Shown here one piece after another: positions 1-7,392 of a stretch of DNA of 64,000 nt (position 1 is the stretch's first letter; each line of letters opens with the position of its first letter). The notes beneath the pieces were generated by a model, which saw nothing but the letters and a program-made list of their open reading frames with translations, was not told the origin of the DNA and did not search any database. Source of the stretch: an uncultured Pseudohongiella sp. (GTDB lineage Bacteria > Pseudomonadota > Gammaproteobacteria > Pseudomonadales > Pseudohongiellaceae); contig CACBCS010000003.1 of the NCBI GenBank assembly GCA_902537815.1, forward strand, positions 62,001 to 126,000, read 5' to 3'. The translations under genes were made by a program, and so were the position numbers.

Positions 1-220
1 TGGCGCGCTTGTTTCGATTCACCCCAATGAAGTAGGCGGAATCTTCATCTTGGAACGGCGGCCCCCAATCACGGGTTTCATCGCCGCGCGGCGGTTCAAT
101 TTTAATCACCTCAGCACCGTGATCGCCGAGTATCTGAGAGCAATATGGCCCCCCTAAAACCCGACTCAGGTCGATAATCAACTTTCCTTCTAGGGCAGAA
201 GCACCCTTGATATTCAACAT
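1..220 (-). CDS. CaiB/BaiF family (class III) CoA-transferase, N-terminal part, cut by window edge
   Basis: Reverse-strand reading from ATG at 218-220 gives 73 residues that run off the left edge. The text [20 protein letters not shown], followed by a [25 protein letters not shown] stretch, is the classical N-terminus of class III CoA-transferases (CaiB, Frc, alpha-methylacyl-CoA racemase), which move CoA between carboxylic acids through an aspartyl-CoA intermediate. The catalytic Asp lies further downstream and is not visible. The substrate cannot be told from this part. Confidence 0.85.
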   Translation of the reverse strand, partial: MLNIKGASALEGKLIIDLSRVLGGPYCSQILGDHGAEVIKIEPPRGDETRDWGPPFQDEDSAYFIGVNRNKRA

Positions 221-388
221 AGTGAGAGTTATCAAATGAACAACAATCAGCAGCAAATCGCTGCACAAGCGGCGATGAGGATAATGCAGGGAGTAAGTTG
301 ATACAAGCAACCGTGCGGAAACAGACAATCCTGGGAGTCAGGCGCAAGTCTATCCGCAGTTAATAACGGGACGGTCTATCCAGACGTC

Positions 389-850
389 TCAATCCAGTTC
401 TGAGGGTAATTCCGAAGCCACTCCTTCTCTGGCAAGTATGGCTCGCAGACAATTGAGCGCCTCAAGCTGAATTCGTCTGACCCTTTCGCGGGTAAGCCCG
501 ATCTCTTTGCCCACTTTATCCAGCGTATCACCATCAAATCCGTAAAAACCGAAACGGCGGGAAATGACCTCTCGCTGCTTTTGGCTCAATGCGGATAACC
601 ATCGATCGAAGCATTTGTTTAAATGGTACTGCTGCTGAAGACGCGAAGGCCCTCGAGGCCGCCTGTCGGGCAAACAATCCAGCAATGAACCCTGTGAATC
701 GCCTGAAATTGGCGAATCGGCTGAGACCACTTCCTGTCGGACGGACAAAGCCCGGTTGACTTCAGACAACGGTACTCCCATGTCAGCCGCGACAAGTTCT
801 GGGCTCGGGTCTTTGGTGTATTTCGCCGCGAAGGCTGGGGATTCGGCTAT
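389..850 (-). pseudogene. rpoS-like sigma factor remnant (regions 3-4 only)
   Basis: From the ATG at 779-781 the frame encodes 130 residues that match the C-terminal third of RpoS: a region 3 segment (ADSPISGDSQGSLLDCLPD, like VDTPLGGDSEKALLDIL) and a full region 4 helix-turn-helix (LSQKQREVISRRFGFYGFDGDTLDKVGKEIGLTRERVRRIQ, quoted here only as the stretch near residues 63-105). The same frame stays open upstream to a TGA at 851-853 and there still looks like region 3 (KYTKDPSPELVAADMG). Regions 1.2-2.4, which bind core polymerase and the -10 element, are absent; an intact RpoS is about 330 residues. The ATG at 781 lacks a ribosome binding site. Best read as a decayed rpoS copy; a translated region-4-only protein is less likely. 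Confidence 0.7.
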
Positions 851-1027
851 TCAAACCGATTCCGGACGGGCTTGCGCAAACAGACAGGGCTCCAAGATTC
901 TACCGGCTTGCATTTGGAGTGATTCATTGTTTACTCCTTTACAGCAATGGGTTTCCGATGACGCTTTTGTGACGGTTGCAACGGTTAAACGGTTATAAAA
1001 GGCACCGAATAAACCACCGCCAGTGCC

Positions 1028-1094
1028 CTGCTAATCAGCATAGACTACTCTCAGTAAACGGCCAGTCACCCGGCCGCAAGCGGCTGATTAGCAG
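1028..1094. repeat. Nested inverted repeat, 12-bp perfect arms
   Basis: CTGCTAATCAGC at 1028-1039 is matched by its exact reverse complement GCTGATTAGCAG at 1083-1094. Inside lies a second short inverted repeat, CGGCC at 1059-1063 and GGCCG at 1072-1076. The element sits in the gap between the rpoS remnant and the 3' end of ubiC. There is no T-run, so it is not an ordinary terminator. It could be a REP-like or RNA-structural element. Confidence 0.6.
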
Positions 1095-1177
1095 AAGGAG
1101 GCAAACCGAGAAGACCCCGGGGTAAATCCAACATCGGCCCGATGACCACTCTTAGTCCCTTCAGCGACGAGCCGGGT

Positions 1178-1726
1178 TCATCGGAACCTGCGCAACAGCT
1201 TATCCAGTGTTTCTCCCGGGAGGAAAAATTCAGCAACCATGATCGGCTTGCTGTCTAGATAGAATAGTCTCCGGCGGCCCCAATAGCCCTGCTCGGATTG
1301 GGCGAACTGGAAAGCACCGCGCTTGAGGCCGTTCTGCGAAAACAAATATCCACCCAAAGGTTGCTCGCCCAACGCTAAAACCTGATCCAGAGCGGACTGC
1401 GCTGCGTGCTCCGGCATGAGACTGTGTGCAAGTACTGCCGGCGAACCCTCGCAAAGCAATACTGTTTTCCGGGACCAGAATTTATGCGACGGAGCAACCG
1501 GACCGAACAATTTCCGCAAGTCGTCTCCCAGAAGATTTCGCCACTCCAGCTCGACCGTTTGTACGCGGAAACGGCCGTTACTCACCTCGATCAGCTGCTG
1601 GGTTAATGACCCCTGATCGCAGAGCAGCCGCTGTATGGCCGGATTCGCTCGTTGGGACTGGCAACCGGGCACGATCCAACGCAAGCGATCATCATCAAGC
1701 TCAATTGTCTTGATTGGCTCCATCAT
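1178..1726 (-). CDS. ubiC: Chorismate--pyruvate lyase
   Basis: UbiC splits chorismate into 4-hydroxybenzoate and pyruvate, the first committed step of ubiquinone synthesis, in the cytoplasm. The protein has about 182 residues, close to the family's usual 165-190. The C-terminal signature RRRLFYLDSKPIMVAEFFLP contains the conserved Glu (in VAEFF) that contacts the product carboxylate; the middle has a PLGGYLF-type segment. The start is uncertain: ATG at 1724-1726 is used here, while an in-frame TTG nine bases upstream has an AGGG four bases before it. The usual partner ubiA does not follow the gene in this window. Confidence 0.88.
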   Translation of the reverse strand: MMEPIKTIELDDDRLRWIVPGCQSQRANPAIQRLLCDQGSLTQQLIEVSNGRFRVQTVELEWRNLLGDDLRKLFGPVAPSHKFWSRKTVLLCEGSPAVLAHSLMPEHAAQSALDQVLALGEQPLGGYLFSQNGLKRGAFQFAQSEQGYWGRRRLFYLDSKPIMVAEFFLPGETLDKLLRRFR

Positions 1727-1980
1727 CCCTGTCAATTGACCCTACCGGTGAACTGTGTGGGTTTCTGCATGACACAATATGCCCCCACCAGTCCCATCGA
1801 TTTCATGTTATAGCGGCGCGGCACATTTCCGCGCCACCCGCCGCTTCGGAAAATGCCGGAGTATACGCGGCGTCTTCGAAAACGAGAAATATGACTTATC
1901 CGATTAACTGTGATGGCGATCGCATCGCATGTCCTTTACACTAGTCTCTCGAGCATCCCCCTGGATTCAAGGGAATTTCG

Positions 1981-2028
1981 ATGAATGTGCTGCCTCTGTC
2001 GACTCCAGACCTGAAGAGAGCCCCATAA
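1981..2028 (+). CDS. Possible 15-residue leader ORF abutting phoR
   Basis: ATG at 1981 opens 15 codons (MNVLPLSTPDLKRAP) ending in TAA at 2026-2028, directly followed without a gap by the GTG start of phoR. AAGGGA lies six bases before the ATG, a better ribosome binding site than that of phoR itself. The abutment suggests translational coupling. There is no homology evidence and it may be fortuitous. Confidence 0.35.
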   Translation: MNVLPLSTPDLKRAP

Positions 2029-3411
2029 GTGCAAGCCTGGCGCTCAGAACTGCGAAAACAGGCCCTGATAATGGTCTCGGTGTGCCTTGTTGGTTATTCC
2101 ATTGATCAACTTCTGCCTGCACTTTTGCTGCTTGTCGGTAGCTACGTCCTGTTCGATCTTGTGCAGCTGCATCGGTTGACAAAATGGCTTGCGAAAGATC
2201 ATGCCTCAGACCGGTCAGCTCCTCCTGAGGGTTTCGGCCTGTGGGGCGGAGTATTCGACGGCATTTATCGCCTGCAAAAACAGGAAAGACGAGCCAGTGC
2301 ATACTTGGAAAATATCGTCAATAAAGCACAAGAGTCGTCTGCAGCGCTGGAAATGGCGATCATTATGGTTGACCGGAATAACAATCTCGACTGGTGGAAC
2401 AAGGCCACTGAGTCCTTATTGGGATTGCGCTATCCGGAAGACAGACGGCTGCCTGTGACGAATTTGATTCGTGATCCCGCATTCACCGCATATTTCGGCA
2501 GAAACGTTTACGACGAACCGCTAAACATCAATGCGCCCGGTGACAGCGGCAAAAGACTGGAGATTCAAATTGCTCTTTTTGGGGAAAATGAGCGCCTGAT
2601 CATTGTTCGGGATATCTCTCAACTCCATCGACTCGAACTGATGCGAAAAGATTTTGTCGGCAACGTATCCCATGAACTTGGTACTCCAATCACCGTGATC
2701 AAGGGCTATCTTGAAGCAATACTGGACAACATCCAGGATCTTGACGATAAATGGGAAAAACCGATCATCCAGATGCATCAGCAATCCTCTCGCATGGAAA
2801 ACATTGTTAGGGATCTGTTGGCGTTATCCGCGCTGGAAACCGGCACCCCATCAAGAAAGCAAAGCTCATTCGCCCTGATTCAGCTACTGTCTGAAATTGT
2901 CACCGACGCCAAACAAATTTTTGCCCAACAGGATCACCAATTCAGACTCAGTTGCGATGAGAACATCAAATTCATCGGGGATCGCGGTGAACTCTACTCC
3001 GCAATCGCTAACCTCGTCAGCAACGCCGCGAAATACACCCCATATCAGGGCAAAATTAACATCCTGATTCGCCTTTCCGAGGACTATCTGGAGGCGCATG
3101 TCGAAGACAATGGGCCCGGTATTGAAGCGCAGCACCTTCCAAGACTGACTGAGCGGTTCTATCGGGTAGATGTCAGTCGCTCGTCAGAAACCGGCGGCAC
3201 AGGGCTCGGACTGGCAATCGTCAAGCACATCGTAAATCGACATGACGGTGAACTGACAATCTCCTCTGAAGTTGGCAAGGGCAGTTGCTTCACCTGCCGA
3301 TTTCCGCTCAGCAGAGTTAAAACCGACGCCAGAGGCACAGTCGCAGCATATGAGAGGACAGACACGCCGGCTAAGCTCATGGACAATCTCTCCCAGGCCA
3401 ACCGGCACTGA
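2029..3411 (+). CDS. phoR: Phosphate regulon sensor histidine kinase PhoR
   Basis: An inner-membrane kinase of 460 residues. Order: two short membrane helices (about residues 12-46), a charged linker, a PAS domain (about 98-200) and a HisKA dimerisation helix with the phospho-acceptor His215 in VSHELGTPITVIKGYLE. A HATPase domain follows, with N-box NLVSNAAKYT, G1 DNGPGIE and G2 GGTGLGLAIVKHI. Architecture and length match PhoR, which with PhoB controls phosphate-starvation genes. The start is GTG at 2029, supported by PhoR-like N-terminal topology. Unusual: the H-box reads HELG rather than HELR. No phoB lies next to it, although Pseudomonas and Escherichia keep phoBR together. Confidence 0.88.
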   Translation: MQAWRSELRKQALIMVSVCLVGYSIDQLLPALLLLVGSYVLFDLVQLHRLTKWLAKDHASDRSAPPEGFGLWGGVFDGIYRLQKQERRASAYLENIVNKAQESSAALEMAIIMVDRNNNLDWWNKATESLLGLRYPEDRRLPVTNLIRDPAFTAYFGRNVYDEPLNINAPGDSGKRLEIQIALFGENERLIIVRDISQLHRLELMRKDFVGNVSHELGTPITVIKGYLEAILDNIQDLDDKWEKPIIQMHQQSSRMENIVRDLLALSALETGTPSRKQSSFALIQLLSEIVTDAKQIFAQQDHQFRLSCDENIKFIGDRGELYSAIANLVSNAAKYTPYQGKINILIRLSEDYLEAHVEDNGPGIEAQHLPRLTERFYRVDVSRSSETGGTGLGLAIVKHIVNRHDGELTISSEVGKGSCFTCRFPLSRVKTDARGTVAAYERTDTPAKLMDNLSQANRH

Positions 3412-3479
3412 CAGTATCCACCACAGTAACAGGCTCAAGTGCCCATAAAGCAGCTTTCGATCGCCTTGCTTACATTCGA

Positions 3480-3503
3480 GATAACCGAAAAACACCGGTT
3501 ATC
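3480..3503. terminator. Hairpin between convergent phoR and ppx
   Basis: GATAACCG at 3480-3487 and CGGTTATC at 3496-3503 form an 8-bp stem with an 8-base A-rich loop. It overlaps the stop codon of the ppx-like gene and follows phoR by about 70 bases. No clear T-run is present on either strand, so termination is only plausible. Confidence 0.45.
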
Positions 3504-4470
3504 CTGACGTGGCGCTACTGATGCTGGGAAGATCGCTTTGTGTCATGGCATCGAAGGTCTTCTCATTTCGTACCATAAAATCCAGCATGCCTTCACGAAG
3601 TGCAGTTGCGCTGAATTGCACAGACGGTACCCGGTAGGCTTCCATCAACCCGGACAGCACGCACCATCCGGGCAGCAACAGATCGCGCCGTGCTTCTTTC
3701 AGCCCTGCCAGCTCCCCCTGTGCGCCGATTGTTTCAGCAAGAAGGGTCTTCAACTCCCGAAGCGCCTCGAGAGAGACAATCCCCGCTGGACTCCCTTGCC
3801 CCTGGCAGATTGCCGCCAGCATTTTTACCGTCCCCGAAGAGGCATGTGCCTGCTGCCATCCGCACCGGGCAACACCCGGCGCAACTGCAGCAAAGACTTC
3901 GATCGCTGCTTGCCGACCCGCGTCCATCGCCGCGAGGATCGACTCAGTGTCCGGACTCACATCGCAAAAGAAACGGTCGCGCCATGCGACACTGCCAATT
4001 GGGAGACTGTCTGTCAGTAATCGCTGATGATGACTGCCGATAATGACTTCTGTGCTGCCACCGCCGATATCAATAACCAGACGATAAACATCACTATTCG
4101 GAAGCTCCGTGATCACCCCCGCGTAAATCAGGACGGCTTCTTGTACGCCTGAAATAACCGAAATATCTATCCCGATTTCACCGGCACTTGCGATAAACGC
4201 ATCAGCGTTCTCCGTAACACGAAAGGTATTGGTACCGAGCGCCCAATACTGTTGCAGGGGATACTGCGCCATGAGATGTGAAAACCGGCGCAGACAGACG
4301 AGACCACGCTCGAACGCTGCCGGCGAAATGCGGCCTGTCTGGCGGACATTTTCACCCAGCTGAACTTTTTCGCTTAACCGCTCGACGATCCCAATCTCCC
4401 CTTGCTTCCATTCGCCAATCAGCAAGTGAAAACTGTTGGAACCCAGGTCAATACATGCATGCATAGACAA
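3499..4470 (-). CDS. Ppx/GppA phosphatase family protein (short form)
   Basis: The protein has 323 residues of the ASKHA-fold exopolyphosphatase/guanosine pentaphosphatase family. The phosphate-binding loop is ACIDLGSNSFHLLIGEW near the N-terminus, and the second nucleotide/phosphate motif is LVIDIGGGSTEVIIG near residue 140. Family members hydrolyse polyphosphate or pppGpp. E. coli Ppx and GppA are about 500 residues with a C-terminal HD-like domain; this protein has only the catalytic two-domain part, so its substrate is open. Its position beside phoR fits a link with phosphate metabolism. The start ATG gives MSMHACIDLG; the second Met is also possible. Confidence 0.85.
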   Translation of the reverse strand: MSMHACIDLGSNSFHLLIGEWKQGEIGIVERLSEKVQLGENVRQTGRISPAAFERGLVCLRRFSHLMAQYPLQQYWALGTNTFRVTENADAFIASAGEIGIDISVISGVQEAVLIYAGVITELPNSDVYRLVIDIGGGSTEVIIGSHHQRLLTDSLPIGSVAWRDRFFCDVSPDTESILAAMDAGRQAAIEVFAAVAPGVARCGWQQAHASSGTVKMLAAICQGQGSPAGIVSLEALRELKTLLAETIGAQGELAGLKEARRDLLLPGWCVLSGLMEAYRVPSVQFSATALREGMLDFMVRNEKTFDAMTQSDLPSISSATSG

Positions 4471-4639
4471 ATTTTGAAGCTTAGGTGGACAGAGGCAGGG
4501 CCCGATAACGGCGATGTCAGATCCGTGGCGTCTATTCGGGATATCGACAGATTTTGGGTGAGCCTGAGCGCAAAGTAAGCGGCATGCCGGAAGCGTCTAT
4601 CGTTTCGGAATACTTCACCACATCAGGAAAGATCAGAAA

Positions 4640-4828
4640 CTACGCCGCGCTGACAAATGCAGCCGACTTAGCGTATTCTTTGACGATGGTCCTTGCCAGT
4701 TTGCCACACTTACCACAGTCAGAAGCGACACCCAGCTTTTCCCGCAATTCGGAGAGAGAAATGGCGCCCTCGCGACAGACGTCACGAATCTCATGGTCAG
4801 TAACTTGACGACAAATACAGACGTACAT
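4640..4828 (-). CDS. bfd: Bacterioferritin-associated ferredoxin
   Basis: A 62-residue BFD-like [2Fe-2S] protein. The four ligands are Cys4 and Cys6 (CIC) and Cys38 and Cys41 (CGKC). Bfd docks on bacterioferritin and passes electrons to release stored iron. It is divergent from feoAB; the 132-bp intergenic region holds a Fur box that overlaps a TTGACA -35 reading toward bfd. Induction at low iron is therefore likely, as in E. coli and Pseudomonas. Confidence 0.92.
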   Translation of the reverse strand: MYVCICRQVTDHEIRDVCREGAISLSELREKLGVASDCGKCGKLARTIVKEYAKSAAFVSAA

Positions 4829-4861
4829 TGGGATAAACCTCGGGCATTATTCAAATGCAAA

Positions 4862-4876
4862 TGAGAATGATTGTCA
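4862..4876. promoter_or_regulatory. Fur box between bfd and feoA
   Basis: TGAGAATGATTGTCA matches the 7-1-7 Fur core TGATAATNATTATCA at nearly all defined positions. Toward feoA, TTGTCA (4871-4876) and TATTTT (4894-4899) with a 17-base spacer form a promoter overlapping the box. Toward bfd, TTGACA lies on the opposite strand at 4873-4878 (read in reverse). One bound repressor could shut both promoters. Confidence 0.8.
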
Positions 4877-4960
4877 ACATTATTTAGATTTGTTATTTTC
4901 CACATCAAGATAACTTCTGAAATAATGTCTGTATCTTTCTGAATTTCTGGTAATTATTTA

Positions 4961-5197
4961 ATGAACCGAACAACACTTGCCAATGCTCAGGTGGGCGATG
5001 TTTGTCTGGTCACCGAAATAGCACAGAAGCCGGTTGAGCTGAGAAGTCGCCTCTATGCACTGGGAGTCATACCGGGAGCCAGCATTCAAATACTACGGGT
5101 TGCTCCGCTCGGAGATCCCATGCAGATAAAAGTGGGTGCCACGCTCCTCAGCATGCGCAAGACTGATGCCCGAATAATCAACGTACAGATCCAATAG
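4961..5197 (+). CDS. feoA: Ferrous iron transport protein A
   Basis: A 78-residue FeoA/SH3-like domain protein: an N-terminal LANAQVGDVCLVTEI, a central LRSRLYALGVIPGASIQILR and a C-terminal basic strand. FeoA is a small cytoplasmic partner needed for FeoB-dependent Fe(II) uptake. feoB starts four bases after its stop, so the two form one operon. No strong Shine-Dalgarno precedes the ATG. Confidence 0.93.
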   Translation: MNRTTLANAQVGDVCLVTEIAQKPVELRSRLYALGVIPGASIQILRVAPLGDPMQIKVGATLLSMRKTDARIINVQIQ

Positions 5198-5201
5198 CCC
5201 G

Positions 5202-7328
5202 ATGAAAAAAATTGCTCTGATTGGCAACCCGAATTGCGGCAAAACAACCCTTTTCAATCTTCTGACCGGTGCACGCCAGAAGGTCGGTAACTGGCCGGGG
5301 GTGACCGTCGAGAAGAAGTTTGGCTACTGCATGCTGAAGGATCAGCAGGCAGAACTCATTGATCTGCCTGGTATCTACTCATTAGAGCAGGAATATCAGG
5401 GTGTCGATGAACAAATCTCCTGCGACTTTCTGGCGAATAATGAGGCACAGCTGATCATTAACCTCATTGATGCCAGCAACCTTGAGCGCGGACTCGTCCT
5501 GACGCAACAGCTCAACGAACTCGGTGTACCCATAATCGTTGTGCTCAACATGCTCGACGTTGCTGAACAGCACGGTATCGCCGTTGACCCTCAAAAGCTG
5601 GCAGAGCAACTCGGGCTGACGGTGGTCTCAATGGTGGCCGCCCGCAAGCAGGGCATTCAGGCATTGAAAGACGCGATGTTCGCATCCGGCGACTCTGGCC
5701 GGCGTGCGCACCCCTATAGCGAACCGCAAGGCAATGATGCTGCGACAGGCGATGCGGATCCACTGCTGCGTCGCTACCATCGATCCAAACAACTATTAAA
5801 CGGCGTGGTCGAGGTCAACCCAGAAAAACACGGTCTCTCCGAGAAGCTGGACCGTGTTGTCCTTAACCGCTGGCTGGGTGTACCTATTTTCTTGCTGATG
5901 ATTTATCTCATGTTCACTTTCGCAGTGAATCTCGGCGCAGTGTTTATCGATTTCTTTGACATCCTGTTCGCTGCCTTGCTGATTGACGGAACGAGCTGGA
6001 TGCTCGAACAATTGTCCACACCGGCACTGCTCGTGACATTGCTCGCAGAGGGTGTAGGTGGCGGCATTACCCTGGTCGCAACCTTCATCCCGGTGATTGG
6101 CTTTCTTTACCTCTGCCTGTCCGTGCTCGAAGATTCCGGATATATGTCGAGGGCCGCCTTCGTCATCGACCGGCTGATGAGCAGTATAGGCTTACCCGGT
6201 AATGCTTTTGTGCCTCTTATTGTCGGCTTTGGCTGCAATGTGCCCGCTGTGATGGCAACCCGGACACTGGGCAGGGACAGCGATCGTCTTATGACCATAG
6301 CCATGGCACCGTTCATGAGTTGCGGCGCAAGATTGACTGTTTACGCCCTGTTTGCGGCCACCTTTTTTCAGCAGAGCGGCCAGAATATCGTCTTTGGTCT
6401 CTACCTGCTTGGCATCGCCCTGGCAGTATTTACCGGCTGGATTTTTCGGAAGCAGATGTTTCCAGCCGAAATTTCTCCATCCTTTCAAGAAATGCCTGCC
6501 TATCACGCCCCGATTGCCCGTAACATACTCCTGACTACCTGGTTTAGGCTCAGGGGATTTCTGGTGCGCGCCGGCAGAACGGTGATCACCGTGGTCATTG
6601 CCCTCAGTTTTCTCAATTCGCTGGGCACTGATCTGAGCTTCGGCAATGAAAACTCTCAAAAGTCCGTGTTGAGCGTGATTGGCAAATCCATTACCCCGGC
6701 TTTCGCACCTCTGGGGATCGAAGCAGATAACTGGCCAGCGACTGTTGGCCTTTTTACCGGCATGTTCGCCAAAGAAGCCATCGTCGGAACTCTCGACGCG
6801 CTGTATACCGAGCAGGAAAACGATGAAAACTCAGCCCCACCCGACCTGCTAGCAGCGGGCAGTGCTGCACTCGCCTCAATCGGGACAGAGTTTCTGGCGC
6901 TTGCCGGCACTCTTTCTGACCCACTGGGCATTTCAATCGGGGACGTCAGCGATCTTCAGGCCGTGGCTGAGGAACAGGAAGTGCGAAGCAGCACCTTGAC
7001 CAACATGGCCAGCCTCTTCGGCAGCCCCTTCGCCGCCTTCTGTTATCTGGTGTTTGTGCTGCTTTATGCGCCCTGCGTGGCAGTGCTGGGAGCGGTTCAT
7101 AAAGAAGCCGGCCTGCGCTGGACAATTCTGGTATTCAGCTGGAGTACCGGACTTGCCTATATCACGGCGACCGTGGTGTATCAGGTTGGCACCTTTGGCG
7201 AGCATCCTTTGTATTCTTCATTATGGATTACATCTATGGTGTCGATTTTATGGGTTTTTATTAATAATCTTAAACGCCTGTCGAGCAAGATGGTGCCGAA
7301 TAATCTGATTCAGACTGTACAGATCTGA
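5202..7328 (+). CDS. feoB: Ferrous iron transporter FeoB
   Basis: A 708-residue inner-membrane Fe(II) permease with a cytosolic GTPase domain. G1 is GNPNCGKT at residues 8-15, G3 is DLPG at 54-57 and G4 is NMLD at 116-119. A helical GDI-like segment follows, then two Gate regions, the first with GFGCNVPAVMATRT. The C-terminus enters the last membrane helices and ends at IQTVQI. No feoC follows. Expression should be under the Fur-controlled promoter upstream of feoA. Confidence 0.95.
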   Translation: MKKIALIGNPNCGKTTLFNLLTGARQKVGNWPGVTVEKKFGYCMLKDQQAELIDLPGIYSLEQEYQGVDEQISCDFLANNEAQLIINLIDASNLERGLVLTQQLNELGVPIIVVLNMLDVAEQHGIAVDPQKLAEQLGLTVVSMVAARKQGIQALKDAMFASGDSGRRAHPYSEPQGNDAATGDADPLLRRYHRSKQLLNGVVEVNPEKHGLSEKLDRVVLNRWLGVPIFLLMIYLMFTFAVNLGAVFIDFFDILFAALLIDGTSWMLEQLSTPALLVTLLAEGVGGGITLVATFIPVIGFLYLCLSVLEDSGYMSRAAFVIDRLMSSIGLPGNAFVPLIVGFGCNVPAVMATRTLGRDSDRLMTIAMAPFMSCGARLTVYALFAATFFQQSGQNIVFGLYLLGIALAVFTGWIFRKQMFPAEISPSFQEMPAYHAPIARNILLTTWFRLRGFLVRAGRTVITVVIALSFLNSLGTDLSFGNENSQKSVLSVIGKSITPAFAPLGIEADNWPATVGLFTGMFAKEAIVGTLDALYTEQENDENSAPPDLLAAGSAALASIGTEFLALAGTLSDPLGISIGDVSDLQAVAEEQEVRSSTLTNMASLFGSPFAAFCYLVFVLLYAPCVAVLGAVHKEAGLRWTILVFSWSTGLAYITATVVYQVGTFGEHPLYSSLWITSMVSILWVFINNLKRLSSKMVPNNLIQTVQI

Positions 7329-7392
7329 CAGAGCATTTGCTGCAACTGCGAAGAGGTATTCTGCATGCTCTGGAGCAAACCGGGAGAGCAAT

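Noticed and set aside
1905..1935. Possible Pho box ahead of phoR
   Set aside because: Only one CTGTNAT half-site; the second repeat is missing.
7328..7376. CAGAGCAT...ATGCTCTG inverted repeat after feoB
   Set aside because: Loop of about 28 bases and no T-run; not a convincing terminator.
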